Shown here piece by piece: positions 27,802-39,467 of a stretch of DNA of 64,000 nt. The translations under genes were made by a program, and so were the position numbers. The number at the start of each line of letters is the position of its first letter. The stretch's first letter is position 1. The stretch lies in NCBI RefSeq assembly GCF_000819785.1, contig NZ_CDBK01000087.1:1-64000 (forward strand). The letters run 5' to 3'. Below the pieces are notes generated by a model. It searched no databases, was not told the DNA's origin, and worked only from the letters and a program-made list of their open reading frames with translations. The DNA is from Aeromonas caviae (GTDB lineage: Bacteria; Pseudomonadota; Gammaproteobacteria; Enterobacterales; Aeromonadaceae).

Positions 27802-28697
27802 CGGGGGGCGACGGGCAGCCAGTACTCCATGGTGGCGTCGGGCTGCTGGCCGTCAAAGCCGGGGGCATAGCGCTCCAGTTCGAAACCGTCCAGCCCCCGG
27901 TATGCCGACTCCGGCAGCCAGTGCAGGATGAACCAGTGCAGGCTCTCCCCCAGCTGGGCAATGGGTCCTTTGTGGGTGAGCACGGCATACTCCTGAGCCG
28001 GCACGTTGAGACTCGACAGGCCGGGGGGCGTAGGCGCCGTCGTGGCCACTCCGGCCCAGTAAGGCAGCCGCTCCCCTGCCCCCGACACATCCACCACCCC
28101 CAGCCACTCCCTCGACAAGCCCAGCGCCCCCGTCTCGCGCAGCGCTCGCCAGATGGCGGGCACCGTCTGCTGAAAATCCGGTGAGGCATCGAACAACCCC
28201 CGAATCGTGCCCCTGACCCCCAACAAGGTGAACGCCGGCAGGCTCTCTATGCGCACCTGCACCAGGTTGGGAGAGGCAGAGCGGGGGACCGCCGCCCGCA
28301 CCAGGGGCGTGCGCAACCCCAGCCGCAGGGCCCGCTTGCGATACGCTAGCGGCGAGCAGCCAAATTGCTGCTTGAAGGCGCGGCTGAAACTCACTTCCGA
28401 GCCAAACCCGTGATCCAGCGCCACATCCAGCACCCGCAGCCGGGTGGAGAGCAGCGCCTCCGCCGCCATGCTCAGCTTCAGCTCGCGCACATAGTGAGCC
28501 ACCGTCTGACCCGTCTCATGCAGGAATACCCGTTGCAACTGCCAGCGGGACCAACAGCTCTGCCGGGCCAGCGCCTCCAGGGAGAGCGGCTGATCCAGAT
28601 TGGCATGGATGTAGTCGAGCACTCGCTCGATGCGGGTGAGGTGGGTGCGCGCCTCGGGTGCCGGCTCACGGAGTGGGTGGGGAGAAGTCGGTGTCAT
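27798..28697 (-). CDS. AraC-family regulator with GyrI-like effector domain
   Basis: 299 residues from ATG 28697; a GTG start 17 codons earlier is possible. The N-terminal 110 residues hold two helix-turn-helix units of the AraC type (ALARQSCWSRWQLQRVFL and DHGFGSEVSFSRAFK). The C-terminal 160 residues form a GyrI-like small-molecule binding domain, with YAVLTHKGP and ESAYRGLDGFELERY. This is the layout of Rob-type and related multidrug-responsive regulators. No target gene is evident. Its stop codon overlaps the EAL gene stop by three bases, with no room for a terminator. Confidence 0.88.
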   Translation of the reverse strand: MTPTSPHPLREPAPEARTHLTRIERVLDYIHANLDQPLSLEALARQSCWSRWQLQRVFLHETGQTVAHYVRELKLSMAAEALLSTRLRVLDVALDHGFGSEVSFSRAFKQQFGCSPLAYRKRALRLGLRTPLVRAAVPRSASPNLVQVRIESLPAFTLLGVRGTIRGLFDASPDFQQTVPAIWRALRETGALGLSREWLGVVDVSGAGERLPYWAGVATTAPTPPGLSSLNVPAQEYAVLTHKGPIAQLGESLHWFILHWLPESAYRGLDGFELERYAPGFDGQQPDATMEYWLPVAPR

Positions 28698-28813
28698 GAT
28701 GCGCTTGAGACCACGCCAGCAGAGGGCGCTCTGGCCCGGGAGGGCCACATTAAACAGGGGTGTCGCGCCGACCGCAAGGCCGGCGCACCGCCTGGCTATT
28801 CATCCCGCCCCGC

Positions 28814-29713
28814 TCAGGGTAGACGGCTCTGGCCATGCTCGGCGAAGTGGCTGCGAAGGGCGCTGATCACCCGCCGCACCTTCTCCGGGATCTCCCGCTG
28901 GGGGGTGATGGCATGGATCTCCATGGGAGGGGCCAAAAAGCCCGGCAGCAGCACGAGCAACCGACCGGTGGCGAGATCTTCTTCTATTTCACCTTCCGGT
29001 TGCAGCGAAATCCCCTGCCCTGCCAGGGTGAACTGGCGCAGGGGCAAGACGTTGTTGCACAGCACCCTGGGCTTGGGCTTGATCTTGTGGGCCTCCCCCT
29101 TCTCGTCCAGCAGCAGTATCCCGCCCCCCAGCATGTCCGAGGCCAGCCAGTCGTGGGCCAGCAGATCTGCCGGGCTGCGTGGCGTGCCCTTGCGTGCCAG
29201 ATAGGCGGGCGAGGCACACAGCAGCATCCGGGTCTGACCCAGCCTGCGGGCAACCAGGGTGGAATCTTCAAGCGTGCCGACCCGCAGCGCCACGTCGATG
29301 CGATCCTTGATGAGATCCCGCTTCTCGTCGTCGGCAATGATCTGGATGCCCAGGCCGGGGTGAGCCTGCAGCAGCGGCGAGAGAGCCCGCGCCAGGGGCT
29401 GGCCGGCCATCCCCACCGGCGCGGTGATCCGCACTTCTCCGAGCAGGCTGTCGCGCACCTCCGAGAGGCGCAGCTCGGTGTCGTTCAGGGTCTGCTGCAA
29501 CGACTGGCAGCCCTGCCACACCACCTCCCCCGCCTCGGTCAGGCTGAGGCGGCGGGTGGAGCGGTGCAGCAGGGGCAGACCGAGCTGGCTCTCCAGTTGA
29601 CTGATATGCTGGCTGACGGCGGACGGGGTCATGCCGAGGGCCTTGGCGGCGCCGGTCATGCTGCCCGCCTCCACCACGGCGGCGAAGATGGCGTAGCGTC
29701 TGAGCTGATCCAT
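28814..29713 (-). CDS. LysR-family transcriptional regulator
   Basis: 299-residue LysR-type regulator. The helix-turn-helix lies in residues 1-60 (GSMTGAAKALGMTPSAVSQHISQLE), followed by the substrate-binding-like domain. It is divergent from the NmrA-like gene at 29814, with 100 bases between, and probably controls it. The effector is unknown. It resembles the DhcR/AaeR-type subgroup that governs small oxidoreductases, but this is only a family impression. Confidence 0.9.
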   Translation of the reverse strand: MDQLRRYAIFAAVVEAGSMTGAAKALGMTPSAVSQHISQLESQLGLPLLHRSTRRLSLTEAGEVVWQGCQSLQQTLNDTELRLSEVRDSLLGEVRITAPVGMAGQPLARALSPLLQAHPGLGIQIIADDEKRDLIKDRIDVALRVGTLEDSTLVARRLGQTRMLLCASPAYLARKGTPRSPADLLAHDWLASDMLGGGILLLDEKGEAHKIKPKPRVLCNNVLPLRQFTLAGQGISLQPEGEIEEDLATGRLLVLLPGFLAPPMEIHAITPQREIPEKVRRVISALRSHFAEHGQSRLP

Positions 29714-29813
29714 TATGAAGCCCTGCTTACAAGTGAATGCAATTTTAAGTGGATTATTAAATCATACTCGGGGGCGTAGGATAGCCCCATTCCCACAGTG
29801 AAGGAGAATTCCC

Positions 29814-30452
29814 ATGAAGATTGCCCTCATCGGTGCCAGCGGTTTTGTCGGTTCAGCCATCCTCCAGGAGGCCGTCAGCCGCGGTCATCAGGTCACCGCC
29901 ATCGTGCGTGACGTGAGCAAGGTCGCCGCTCACCCGCAAGTCACCGCCGTGGCGGTGGACGCCCAGGACAGCCAGGCACTGGCCAGGGTGCTCAAGGGGC
30001 ACGATCGGGTGATCAGTGCCTACAACCCGGGCTGGAGTGCCCCGGACATCTACGATCAGTACCTCAAGGGGGCCAGCGCCATCGTAGCCGCCGCCGTCGC
30101 AGCCAACAGCTGGCTGCTGGTGGTCGGCGGTGCCGGCAGTCTGGAAATCGCCCCGGGCGTGCAGCTGGTGGACACCCCGGAGTTCCCGGCAGAGTGGAAG
30201 CAAGGGGCCCTCGCGGCCCGGGATGGTCTCACCGCCCTTCGCCGGGAAACCACCCTCGACTGGCGTTTCGTCTCCCCACCCGTGTTCCTCGAACCCGGCG
30301 AGAAGCGCGGCGGTTACCGCCTTGGCACGGATCAGGTGCTGTTCAGCGGCGAGCAGCCCGCCGGGATCACGGTCGGCGATCTGGCGGACGGGGTGCTGAA
30401 CGAGGCGCAAGCACCGGCTCACCTGCGCCAGCGTTTCACCCTGGGTTATTGA
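29814..30452 (+). CDS. NAD(P)-binding NmrA/YwnB-like protein
   Basis: 212-residue Rossmann-fold protein of the atypical short-chain dehydrogenase type. The N-terminal nucleotide motif MKIALIGASGFVGSAIL is clear, and VVGGAGSLEIAPG follows at about residue 103. A catalytic Tyr-x3-Lys is not seen, so it may be a quinone/NADPH sensor or reductase rather than a classic dehydrogenase. The ribosome site AAGGAGAAT precedes the start. It is divergent from a LysR regulator that probably controls it, and is followed by a strong terminator. Confidence 0.85.
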   Translation: MKIALIGASGFVGSAILQEAVSRGHQVTAIVRDVSKVAAHPQVTAVAVDAQDSQALARVLKGHDRVISAYNPGWSAPDIYDQYLKGASAIVAAAVAANSWLLVVGGAGSLEIAPGVQLVDTPEFPAEWKQGALAARDGLTALRRETTLDWRFVSPPVFLEPGEKRGGYRLGTDQVLFSGEQPAGITVGDLADGVLNEAQAPAHLRQRFTLGY

Positions 30453-30799
30453 GGAAAGGCGCGCCAGCAACCCTTCCCATGACAGTCACACGGAGGGAGG
30501 CGGATGCCTCCCTCCGCCTTTTCTCTCCCGCGTCTATCCCGTCACGCCAATGTCGCTCTCACCCGGTACGGCAGATCGCCGCCTGAGCCGCCCGTTGCTC
30601 GTTCCATTCGCTCAAGTCCGAATTCCATTTCGAATTTTGTATATAACTAAGAATATTTTATTGCTTCCACCTTATAACCTCGAACAGTAGCATCACCCTC
30701 AACCCAAACGGCGCCACTCAAGAAGAGTGCGCCCCGGTTTCGCAACACCCCGCACGCCGGGGCACGCAGACCCCGTTCACGGAAAGTGAGGAGATGCCC
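30453..30799. other. Intergenic region before the 2OG dioxygenase
   Basis: About 350 bases. The left part holds the terminator at 30491-30524. The right part is AT-rich (30619-30680) with a direct repeat CGAATT-N6-CGAATT at 30619-30636 and likely holds the promoter of the following operon. No gene seen. Confidence 0.5.
30491..30524 (+). terminator. Terminator of NmrA-like gene
   Basis: CGGAGGGAGGC and GCCTCCCTCCG form a perfect 11-bp stem with a GGAT loop, followed by CCTTTTCTC. Confidence 0.9.
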
Positions 30800-31822
30800 A
30801 TGACCACCCCATCATTGCCGATCATCGATCTCGCCGCCCTCAAGGGCACCCCGGCTGCACGCAGCCAGATGCTGACGCAGCTTGGCCAGGCCGCCCGCGA
30901 AGTGGGCTTTTTCTATCTGGTGGGCCATGATCTGAGCGAATCGGCGCGCCAGGAGACCCTGGCGCTCGCCGCCCGCTTCTTCGCCCTGCCACTTGAAGAA
31001 AAACTGGCGGTGCAGATGGTCCACTCCCCCCACTTTCGCGGCTACAACCAGGTGGGGGCAGAGCTCACCCGGGCACGGCCGGATCTGCGGGAGCAGTTCG
31101 ATATCATGAACGAGGCCCAGGCCCTGCCTGTGGCGCACATTCGTGAACCCTGGCAGCGCCTCATCGGCCCCAATCAGTGGCCCGCCGCCCTGCCCGAGAT
31201 GAAAACACGTCTGCTGGCATGGCAGGATCGACTGAGCGACATCACCCTCACCCTGCTGGACGCTTTCGCAGAGGTGCTGGGGCAGCCCGCCGGCGTATTT
31301 GACGAGAGCATTCGCGGTGCCCCCTACCAGCACATGAAGCTCATTCACTACCCCAGACAACCCGAAGGCAGCAGTGGTCAGGGGGTAGGTGCCCACAAGG
31401 ATCCCGGCTACCTGACCCTGGTGATGCAGGACGATCACTCCGGGCTCGAGGTGGAGACGGCGGATCGCTGGATCCCCGCGCCCCCCTTGCCGGGCGCCCT
31501 GGTGGTCAACATCGGTGAGCTGCTGGAGCTCGCGTCCGACGGCTACCTCAAGGCCACCCTGCACCGGGTGGTGAGCCCCCCTCCCGGGGTATCGCGCCTC
31601 TCCTGCGCCTTCTTCATGGCGGCAAGGCTGGATACGACTGTGCCACTGCTTAGCCTCTCCCCCGAGCTGGCGGCGCTGGCCGAAGGGCCCCAGAGCGATC
31701 CCGCCAACCCGCTCTTTTATCAGGTGGGGGAGAACGTGCTCAAGGGGAGGCTGCGCTCCCACCCGGATGTGGCGGCCCGCCACTATGCAGGCGAGCCGCA
31801 GCGCGAGCCAGCGCTAGTCTGA
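30800..31822 (+). CDS. 2-oxoglutarate/Fe(II) dioxygenase (isopenicillin N synthase-like)
   Basis: 340-residue cytosolic non-haem iron oxygenase. An N-terminal DIOX_N-like part (PIIDLAAL, VGFFYLVGHDL) precedes the jelly-roll core. The iron ligands H199, D201 (AHKDPGY) and H255 (LHRVVS) and the cosubstrate pair R266/S268 (SRLS) are all present. GAGGAG at 30788-30793 favours ATG 30800 over 30794. The substrate is unknown. It lies 92 bases before a sulfur-amino-acid lyase on the same strand, with a hairpin between, so a link to methionine or related metabolism is possible but unproven. Confidence 0.85.
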   Translation: MTTPSLPIIDLAALKGTPAARSQMLTQLGQAAREVGFFYLVGHDLSESARQETLALAARFFALPLEEKLAVQMVHSPHFRGYNQVGAELTRARPDLREQFDIMNEAQALPVAHIREPWQRLIGPNQWPAALPEMKTRLLAWQDRLSDITLTLLDAFAEVLGQPAGVFDESIRGAPYQHMKLIHYPRQPEGSSGQGVGAHKDPGYLTLVMQDDHSGLEVETADRWIPAPPLPGALVVNIGELLELASDGYLKATLHRVVSPPPGVSRLSCAFFMAARLDTTVPLLSLSPELAALAEGPQSDPANPLFYQVGENVLKGRLRSHPDVAARHYAGEPQREPALV

Positions 31823-31847
31823 CAACCCGCTACACCACATGAGAAAA

Positions 31848-31865
31848 GGGGCGCGACGGCGCCCC
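31848..31865 (+). other. GC-rich hairpin between dioxygenase and lyase genes
   Basis: GGGGCGC and GCGCCCC form a perfect 7-bp stem around GACG with no T-run. It may be an mRNA-processing or weak pausing structure inside an operon. Confidence 0.5.
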
Positions 31866-31914
31866 GGATAACACAAGCAGTCGGGCAACGACCTGACAAT
31901 GACGGAGTACAAAA

Positions 31915-33078
31915 ATGAAATTCAAGACCATGAGCGTACACAGCGGCCAGCGGATCGACCCCCAGACCGGAGCCCTCACCACCCCGCTCTACCAGAGCAG
32001 CACCTTCAGCTACTTCAACGCCCAGGCGGGCAAGGAGCGCTTCGCAGGTCAAGCCCCCGGCTTCATCTACAGCCGCTTTGGCAACCCCACCACCGCCGAA
32101 CTGGAGCAGAAGCTGGCAGCCCTCGAAGGTGCAGATGAGGCACTGGTGGTGGCCAGCGGCATGGCGGCGGTGAGTGCCATCATGTATGCCCTGGCCGACA
32201 GCGGTGATGAAGTGGCCTATATCGGCCCCCTCTACGGCGGCACCGATGCCTTCCTCAAGCAGACCTTCAGCCGCGCCGGCATCAAGATCACCGCCTACGA
32301 GAGCGATCAGGCGCTGCTGGCCAACATCCGCCCCGCCACCAAGGTGGTACTCTTTGAAACCCTTACCAACCCCACCCTCAAGGTGGTGGATCCGCGGGTG
32401 GTGGTGGAGGCGGCCCGCAAGGTGGGTGCCATCACGGTGTGTGACAACACCTTCCTCACCCCCTATCTGCTGCGCCCGCTGGAGCTTGGCATCGACATCG
32501 TCATGCACAGCGGCACCAAGTACCTGGGCGGTCACGGCGACATCATCGCCGGGGTGGTGGCGGGCTCTCACGCGCTGATGAAGTCGATTCGCACCGTGGC
32601 CCTCAAGCACATCGGCTCTCCCATCGGCCCCCAGGAGGCCTACCTGCTGCAACGGGGGGTCAAGACCCTACCCCTGCGCATGGATGCCCACCTGCACAAC
32701 GCCCAGAAGGTGGCCGAGTTCCTGGATGCCCACCCGGCGGTGAAGAAGGTGATCTACCCGGGCCTTGCCAGCCATCCGGGCCACGATGCCCTCGGCGCCT
32801 TCGCCAGCGGCTTTGGCGGCATGGTGAGCATCGAGCTGGAGGGCGGGTTTGAGCGCTGCGCTACCCTGCTCGACAACCTGCAACTCTTCGTGCAGGCGGT
32901 GAGCCTCGGCGATCTCGAGAGCCTCGCCTGCCATCCGGCCAGCACCACCCACGCCGCCATGGACGAGGCGAGCCGCCTCGCCGCCGGGGTCAATGACGAT
33001 CTCCTTCGATTCAGCATCGGGGTGGAAGACACCGACGATCTGATTGCCGATCTGGCCGCCGCCCTGGCCCTTCTCTGA
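31915..33078 (+). CDS. PLP-dependent Cys/Met metabolism enzyme, methionine gamma-lyase-like
   Basis: 387-residue fold-type I PLP enzyme. The PLP lysine is K202 (HSGTKYLGGHGD); YSRFGNPT and the SGMAAVSAI phosphate-binding loop are typical. Close overall to bacterial methionine gamma-lyases and cystathionine gamma-lyases. The residue equivalent to the catalytic Cys116 of Pseudomonas methionine gamma-lyase is glycine (G109 in GPLYGGTDAF), which is common in cystathionine-type enzymes. The exact substrate (methionine, cystathionine or homocysteine) is therefore open, and I give no symbol. A ribosome site lies in GACGGAGTAC. Confidence 0.85.
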   Translation: MKFKTMSVHSGQRIDPQTGALTTPLYQSSTFSYFNAQAGKERFAGQAPGFIYSRFGNPTTAELEQKLAALEGADEALVVASGMAAVSAIMYALADSGDEVAYIGPLYGGTDAFLKQTFSRAGIKITAYESDQALLANIRPATKVVLFETLTNPTLKVVDPRVVVEAARKVGAITVCDNTFLTPYLLRPLELGIDIVMHSGTKYLGGHGDIIAGVVAGSHALMKSIRTVALKHIGSPIGPQEAYLLQRGVKTLPLRMDAHLHNAQKVAEFLDAHPAVKKVIYPGLASHPGHDALGAFASGFGGMVSIELEGGFERCATLLDNLQLFVQAVSLGDLESLACHPASTTHAAMDEASRLAAGVNDDLLRFSIGVEDTDDLIADLAAALALL

Positions 33079-33114
33079 TATCCAGTGGCGATCCGGGGGA
33101 GTGACGCAATAAAA

Positions 33115-33145
33115 AAAGGGAAGACAATGCCTTCCCTTTCTCTTT
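33115..33145. terminator. Bidirectional terminator between lyase gene and folD
   Basis: AAAGGGAAG and CTTCCCTTT pair around a short loop, with a run of A residues on the left and CTCTTTT on the right. Confidence 0.82.
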
Positions 33146-33162
33146 TCTGCCCGTCGCCCTCA

Positions 33163-34020
33163 TCAGGCGTCGTGGTAATCCTGGCAGGCGCTCAGGGTGT
33201 TCTCCATCAGGCTGGCGACCGTCATGGGGCCCACGCCCCCCGGTACCGGCGTGATGAAGGCGGCGTGATTGCGCGCGGTCTCATACTCCACATCTCCCAC
33301 CAGGGAGCCGTCCGCAAGGCGGTTGATGCCCACGTCGATCACCAGGGCACCGGGTTTGACCCACTCCCCCGGAATGAAGTTGGGCTTGCCCACCGCCACC
33401 ACCAGCAAGTCGGCCCGGCGCACCTGGGTCTCCAGATCCTGGGTGAAGCGGTGACAGGTGGTGGTGGTGCAACCGGCCAGCAGCAGCTCCAGCGTCATGG
33501 GGCGCCCCACGATGTTGGAAGCCCCGACCACCACCGCATGCAGACCATGGGTCTTGACGCCGGTGGTCTCGATCAGGGTCATGATCCCCTTGGGGGTGCA
33601 GGGTCGCAGCGCCGGGATCCGCTGGGCCAGACGACCCACGTTGTAGGGATGGAAGCCATCAACGTCCTTGTCGGGACGAATGCGCTCCAGCACCTGGGTG
33701 GTATCGCAGTGAGCCGGCAAGGGCAACTGCACCAGGATGCCGTCCACTTCCGGATCCTCGTTGAGCTGGTCGATCAGGGACAGCAGCTCCGCTTGTGTCG
33801 CCGTGGCGCTGAGATCATAGGAGCGGGAGACAAATCCCACCTCTTCACAAGCGCGACGTTTGCTGCCCACATAGACTTGGGAGGCCGGATCCAGCCCCAC
33901 CAGGATCACCGCCAGACCCGGTGCCCGTTTCCCCTGCGCCAACCGCTGTTGGACTTGCGCGGCGACCTGATTGCGAATCGTTTGCGCAACCTGTTTTCCA
34001 TCAATGATTTTGGCAGACAT
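33163..34020 (-). CDS. folD: Methylenetetrahydrofolate dehydrogenase/cyclohydrolase
   Basis: Bifunctional cytosolic enzyme interconverting 5,10-methylene-, methenyl- and 10-formyl-tetrahydrofolate. It has 285 residues, the usual length. Conserved parts are [14 protein letters not shown] with the catalytic lysine, [20 protein letters not shown], and the C-terminal [11 protein letters not shown]. It is divergent from the tRNA operon at 34224, as often seen in gammaproteobacteria. Confidence 0.97.
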   Translation of the reverse strand: MSAKIIDGKQVAQTIRNQVAAQVQQRLAQGKRAPGLAVILVGLDPASQVYVGSKRRACEEVGFVSRSYDLSATATQAELLSLIDQLNEDPEVDGILVQLPLPAHCDTTQVLERIRPDKDVDGFHPYNVGRLAQRIPALRPCTPKGIMTLIETTGVKTHGLHAVVVGASNIVGRPMTLELLLAGCTTTTCHRFTQDLETQVRRADLLVVAVGKPNFIPGEWVKPGALVIDVGINRLADGSLVGDVEYETARNHAAFITPVPGGVGPMTVASLMENTLSACQDYHDA

Positions 34021-34141
34021 CGTTCTTCACTCACCATGTGTTCAACTGCGGCGCATTGTCGCATTTTTTTGGCGCGGGTGTTAGCGGCTCTCGCAGGGAG
34101 GGCAATAAGTAGGCACTTGAATTTACTGGCGGAAAAAGTCA

Positions 34142-34171
34142 TTGACGCTGACTTTGGCGCTTGGGTATGAT
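34142..34171 (+). promoter_or_regulatory. Promoter of the Pro-Arg-His tRNA operon
   Basis: TTGACG and TATGAT are separated by 18 bases, followed by a GC-rich discriminator GCCCGCCCG. This kind of discriminator is typical of stringently controlled stable-RNA promoters. Confidence 0.75.
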
Positions 34172-34223
34172 GCCCGCCCGTTGCCCAGTGGTGCCGCCGA
34201 AGGTATGCTGGATGGCGAATTTT

Positions 34224-34300
<77 letters not shown>

Positions 34301-34336
34301 GGTTCATCGGGAAATCCCCGGATTTCTTGATACAAC

Positions 34337-34413
<77 letters not shown>

Positions 34414-34458
34414 TCGATACAGATGAGTTTGATTGCTGTATCGAAGGCAGATTTCAGT

Positions 34459-34535
34459 GGTGGCTGTAGCTCAGTTGGTAGAGTCCCGGATTGTGATTCC
34501 GGTTGTCGTGGGTTCGAGCCCCATCAGCCACCCCA
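34459..34535 (+). tRNA. tRNA-His (anticodon GTG)
   Basis: Very close to E. coli tRNA-His as remembered, with the extra 5' G and loop TTGTGAT on stem CCGGA/TCCGG. CCA is encoded. Last of the three; the tRNA-Leu gene that follows in E. coli is absent here. Confidence 0.97.
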
Positions 34536-37231
<2,696 letters not shown>

Positions 37232-37246
37232 TGACGCTGGCAGGTG

Positions 37247-37282
37247 CCCCGTTCCCGACGCCCCGGGAACGGGGCGTTTTTT
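37247..37282 (+). terminator. Terminator of katG
   Basis: CCCCGTTCCC (37247-37256) and GGGAACGGGG (37265-37274) form a perfect 10-bp stem followed by CGTTTTTT. Confidence 0.9.
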
Positions 37283-37345
37283 ATGGGCTGCTTCCAGCCC
37301 CCGGCCTCTCCCCGCTCTTCTCGCGGCGGCGCAGCCTGCCCGGCG

Positions 37346-38110
37346 TCAGCCGGCGGTGATGACGGTGCAGCCCTCCCCTTCGAACGTCTTGACCAGGACC
37401 GGATCCTGCCGGGTGCAGATCAGGTAGTCGAGATCCGCAGCGTGCAGGAAGGGGTAGGAGGCCAGGGACTCCAGCTTGTCGTCATTGCACAGCACCGCCA
37501 GCGAGCCGCAACGCTCCGCGACCCGGCGCTTGAACTCGCTGTCCTGGTAATGCACGGCGCTGAAGCCGAGATCCGAGGACCAGGCACAGACCCCCAGGAA
37601 GCCGAGGTCGAAGCGGAACTTTTTGATGCCCTCGGCCGCCGCGATGTCGACGGCCCCGCCGACCAGCGGATCCTGCTCGCCACCGATGAGGATGGTCCTG
37701 ATGCCGGGTCTCTCCAGCAGCCGGCAGGCGATGGCCGGGCTGTTGGTCACCACCGTCAGACCCTGGTGTTCCGGCATGAGGGAGGCCAGTAGCAGGTGGG
37801 TGCTGCTGGCATCCAGGAAGATCAGCTGGTTCGGTTTGACCAGGCTCAGGGCGGCCACGGCCAGGGCCTGCTTCTGCGCCACATGCTGGGTACTGCGTTC
37901 GGTCAGGGTCCCCGTCTGGGGCGACAGGGAGATGGCGCCACCGTGAATGCGCTTGCAGCGCCCCTCATCGGCCAGATAGCGCAGATCCCGCCTGATGGTC
38001 GCCTCCGTGGTGCCCAGCGGCTCCGCCAGCTCCGCCGCCATCACTTTGTGGTGCGCGGCCAGCAGATCCAGAATGAGGAGCCGTCGCTCCTCCGGTGAAT
38101 ACTTGTCCAT
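37346..38110 (-). CDS. DeoR/GlpR-family transcriptional regulator
   Basis: 254-residue regulator from ATG 38110 (MDKYSPEERR). The N-terminal winged helix has LAEPLGTTEATIRRDLRYLADEG, and the C-terminal sugar-phosphate-binding-like domain has IFLDASSTHLLLASLM. The open frame continues upstream into the decayed HAD gene, but the true start is MDKYSPEERR. It probably represses the divergent HAD and MFS-phosphoribosyltransferase units around the palindromes at 39038-39059. The effector is unknown; a sugar- or nucleotide-phosphate is expected from the family. Confidence 0.9.
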   Translation of the reverse strand: MDKYSPEERRLLILDLLAAHHKVMAAELAEPLGTTEATIRRDLRYLADEGRCKRIHGGAISLSPQTGTLTERSTQHVAQKQALAVAALSLVKPNQLIFLDASSTHLLLASLMPEHQGLTVVTNSPAIACRLLERPGIRTILIGGEQDPLVGGAVDIAAAEGIKKFRFDLGFLGVCAWSSDLGFSAVHYQDSEFKRRVAERCGSLAVLCNDDKLESLASYPFLHAADLDYLICTRQDPVLVKTFEGEGCTVITAG

Positions 38111-38153
38111 GGTGTTCTCTTGTAATGGCCGGGCGATCACCGCCCGTCCCCTC

Positions 38154-38963
38154 TCACGCTCCCTGCCGCTGCAGTGCGAGCAGTTGCAAGATGGTGTGCA
38201 TGACGGCGTCTTCATCGTTCGAGCGGGTGATGAAATGGGCGGCATCCTTGGTCCGTCGTGGCCATTGCGCATGGCGAAACTGAAGTCGGCGCACGCCATC
38301 AGCTCGATGTCATTGAGCCCGTCGCCAAAGACCAGGGTCTCATGGCGACCGGCGCCGACCAGCTGCTGCAACCTGGCCACCGTTGTCCCCTAGTGCACGC
38401 CGGCATTGGCGATGTCTATCCACTGCTTGTCGGACGCCACTATGCAGGCTTCGTTATCACACTCGCCAAGCTGGCCCCGCAGATCCAGGCAGCGGCCCTG
38501 CTTGTCATAGACGGTGATCTTCACAACGTCCGCGGTGATGTCGCCAAAATCGGCGACCGTCTGCACCTGGGTGTAAGAGCGGCGCACCAGGGCTTTCAGA
38601 TGATCCTGCACCGCCTCCCGGATCGCCGCACAGGCCGCCGTGCAGGCGATGACGATATGCTCGCCCGGCAGACGCGCCAACCGACGGATGATGGCCAGGC
38701 CCAGGGCATTACCCAGCAGCGACTGATAGACGTAGCGCCCCTGGTGCTTGATGCGGGTGGCGCTGTCTCCCAGGATCCAGAAATTCGCGCTCTGCGCCCC
38801 CAGCCGCGCCTCGACCCGATCGACCTGTTTTCCCGTGCAGGGCGCAAAATGTATCCCCTGCTGCGCCATGGCGGCAACCACCTCGGCGAACAGGGCTCGG
38901 TTGTTATCCCCCCTGCTATATGAGGAAGGTGCCGTCCATGTCCGTGATGATGAGTTTGATCAT
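38154..38963 (-). pseudogene. Cof/YbjI-type HAD phosphatase, disrupted by three lesions
   Basis: The original gene would encode about 269 residues, starting MIKLIITDMDGTFL (HAD motif I) and containing FGDGLNDIELM (motif IV). Three separate lesions are visible. One extra base near 38917-38922 shifts the frame after residue 14; removing it restores FLNSRGDNNRALFAEVV. A stop TAG at 38390-38392 interrupts GVH-GTTVARLQ, where a lysine codon AAG would fit. A base is missing near 38243-38246; adding one A gives NAAHFITRSNDEDAV and the natural stop at 38154. Between lesions the frame is well kept, so decay is recent. It would be cotranscribed with the DeoR gene. Confidence 0.88.
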
Positions 38964-39140
38964 GCTGTTACCTCGGATGTATGCATTCTGATCGCGGTCA
39001 TCATATCGCCACAATGAACACACACAAACAAATACAAGAACATTTTTGTTCATATGAACTCAAAATGATCATAGCATGACCTCCTCGCTCGGAGGATCCC
39101 AGGCACAGCCCCTCCTTCGATTGTCATCCAAGGAGACCCC
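38964..39140. promoter_or_regulatory. Divergent control region of the DeoR/HAD and MFS/PRT units
   Basis: AT-rich 177-base region between divergent genes. GTTCATATGAAC (39048-39059) is a perfect 12-base palindrome, and GAAC-ATTTTT-GTTC (39038-39051) overlaps it; these share the half-site GAAC/GTTC three times. They are good candidates for the operator of the neighbouring DeoR-type regulator. AAGGAG before 39141 is the ribosome site for the transporter remnant. Confidence 0.55.
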
Positions 39141-39467
39141 ATGTTGTCCACACTCTCCAGCCGGCGGCCCCGGGGTGAGCGGCTCGCCACCCGAGCCACC
39201 TTCTTCTGCTCGGGCTTTGCCACGGCGGCCTGGGCCTCCATCATCCCCTTCGTCAAACTGAACGCCCAGATAAGCGACGCCACCCTAGGCTATGTCGGGG
39301 TGCTCTCCAGCCCCGCCCTGGTCGGCTTTGTCGCCGACGCCTTCGGTCTGCCGGCTGCCCTCCACGGCGTCGTTTTGCTGATGGTGCTGGCCCTGCTCCT
39401 CAGCAGAGGCGTGGGGCTGGCACCCCGGGCCATCCCTCTTTCTACAACCTGTCAGGAGCTGCCATGA
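39141..39467 (+). pseudogene. MFS transporter (YbjJ-like) with large internal deletion
   Basis: A 108-codon frame joins the N-terminal end of an MFS transporter (FFCSGFATAAWASIIPF, first helix, then ISDATLG) directly to its C-terminal end (SPALVGFVADAFGLPAAL plus the last helix). A complete family member has about 380-400 residues, so roughly 270 are missing; the junction is near 39285-39303. The deletion is in frame and keeps the ribosome site AAGGAG and the ATGA overlap with the next gene, so translation of the phosphoribosyltransferase is still coupled. It cannot work as a transporter. Confidence 0.82.
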
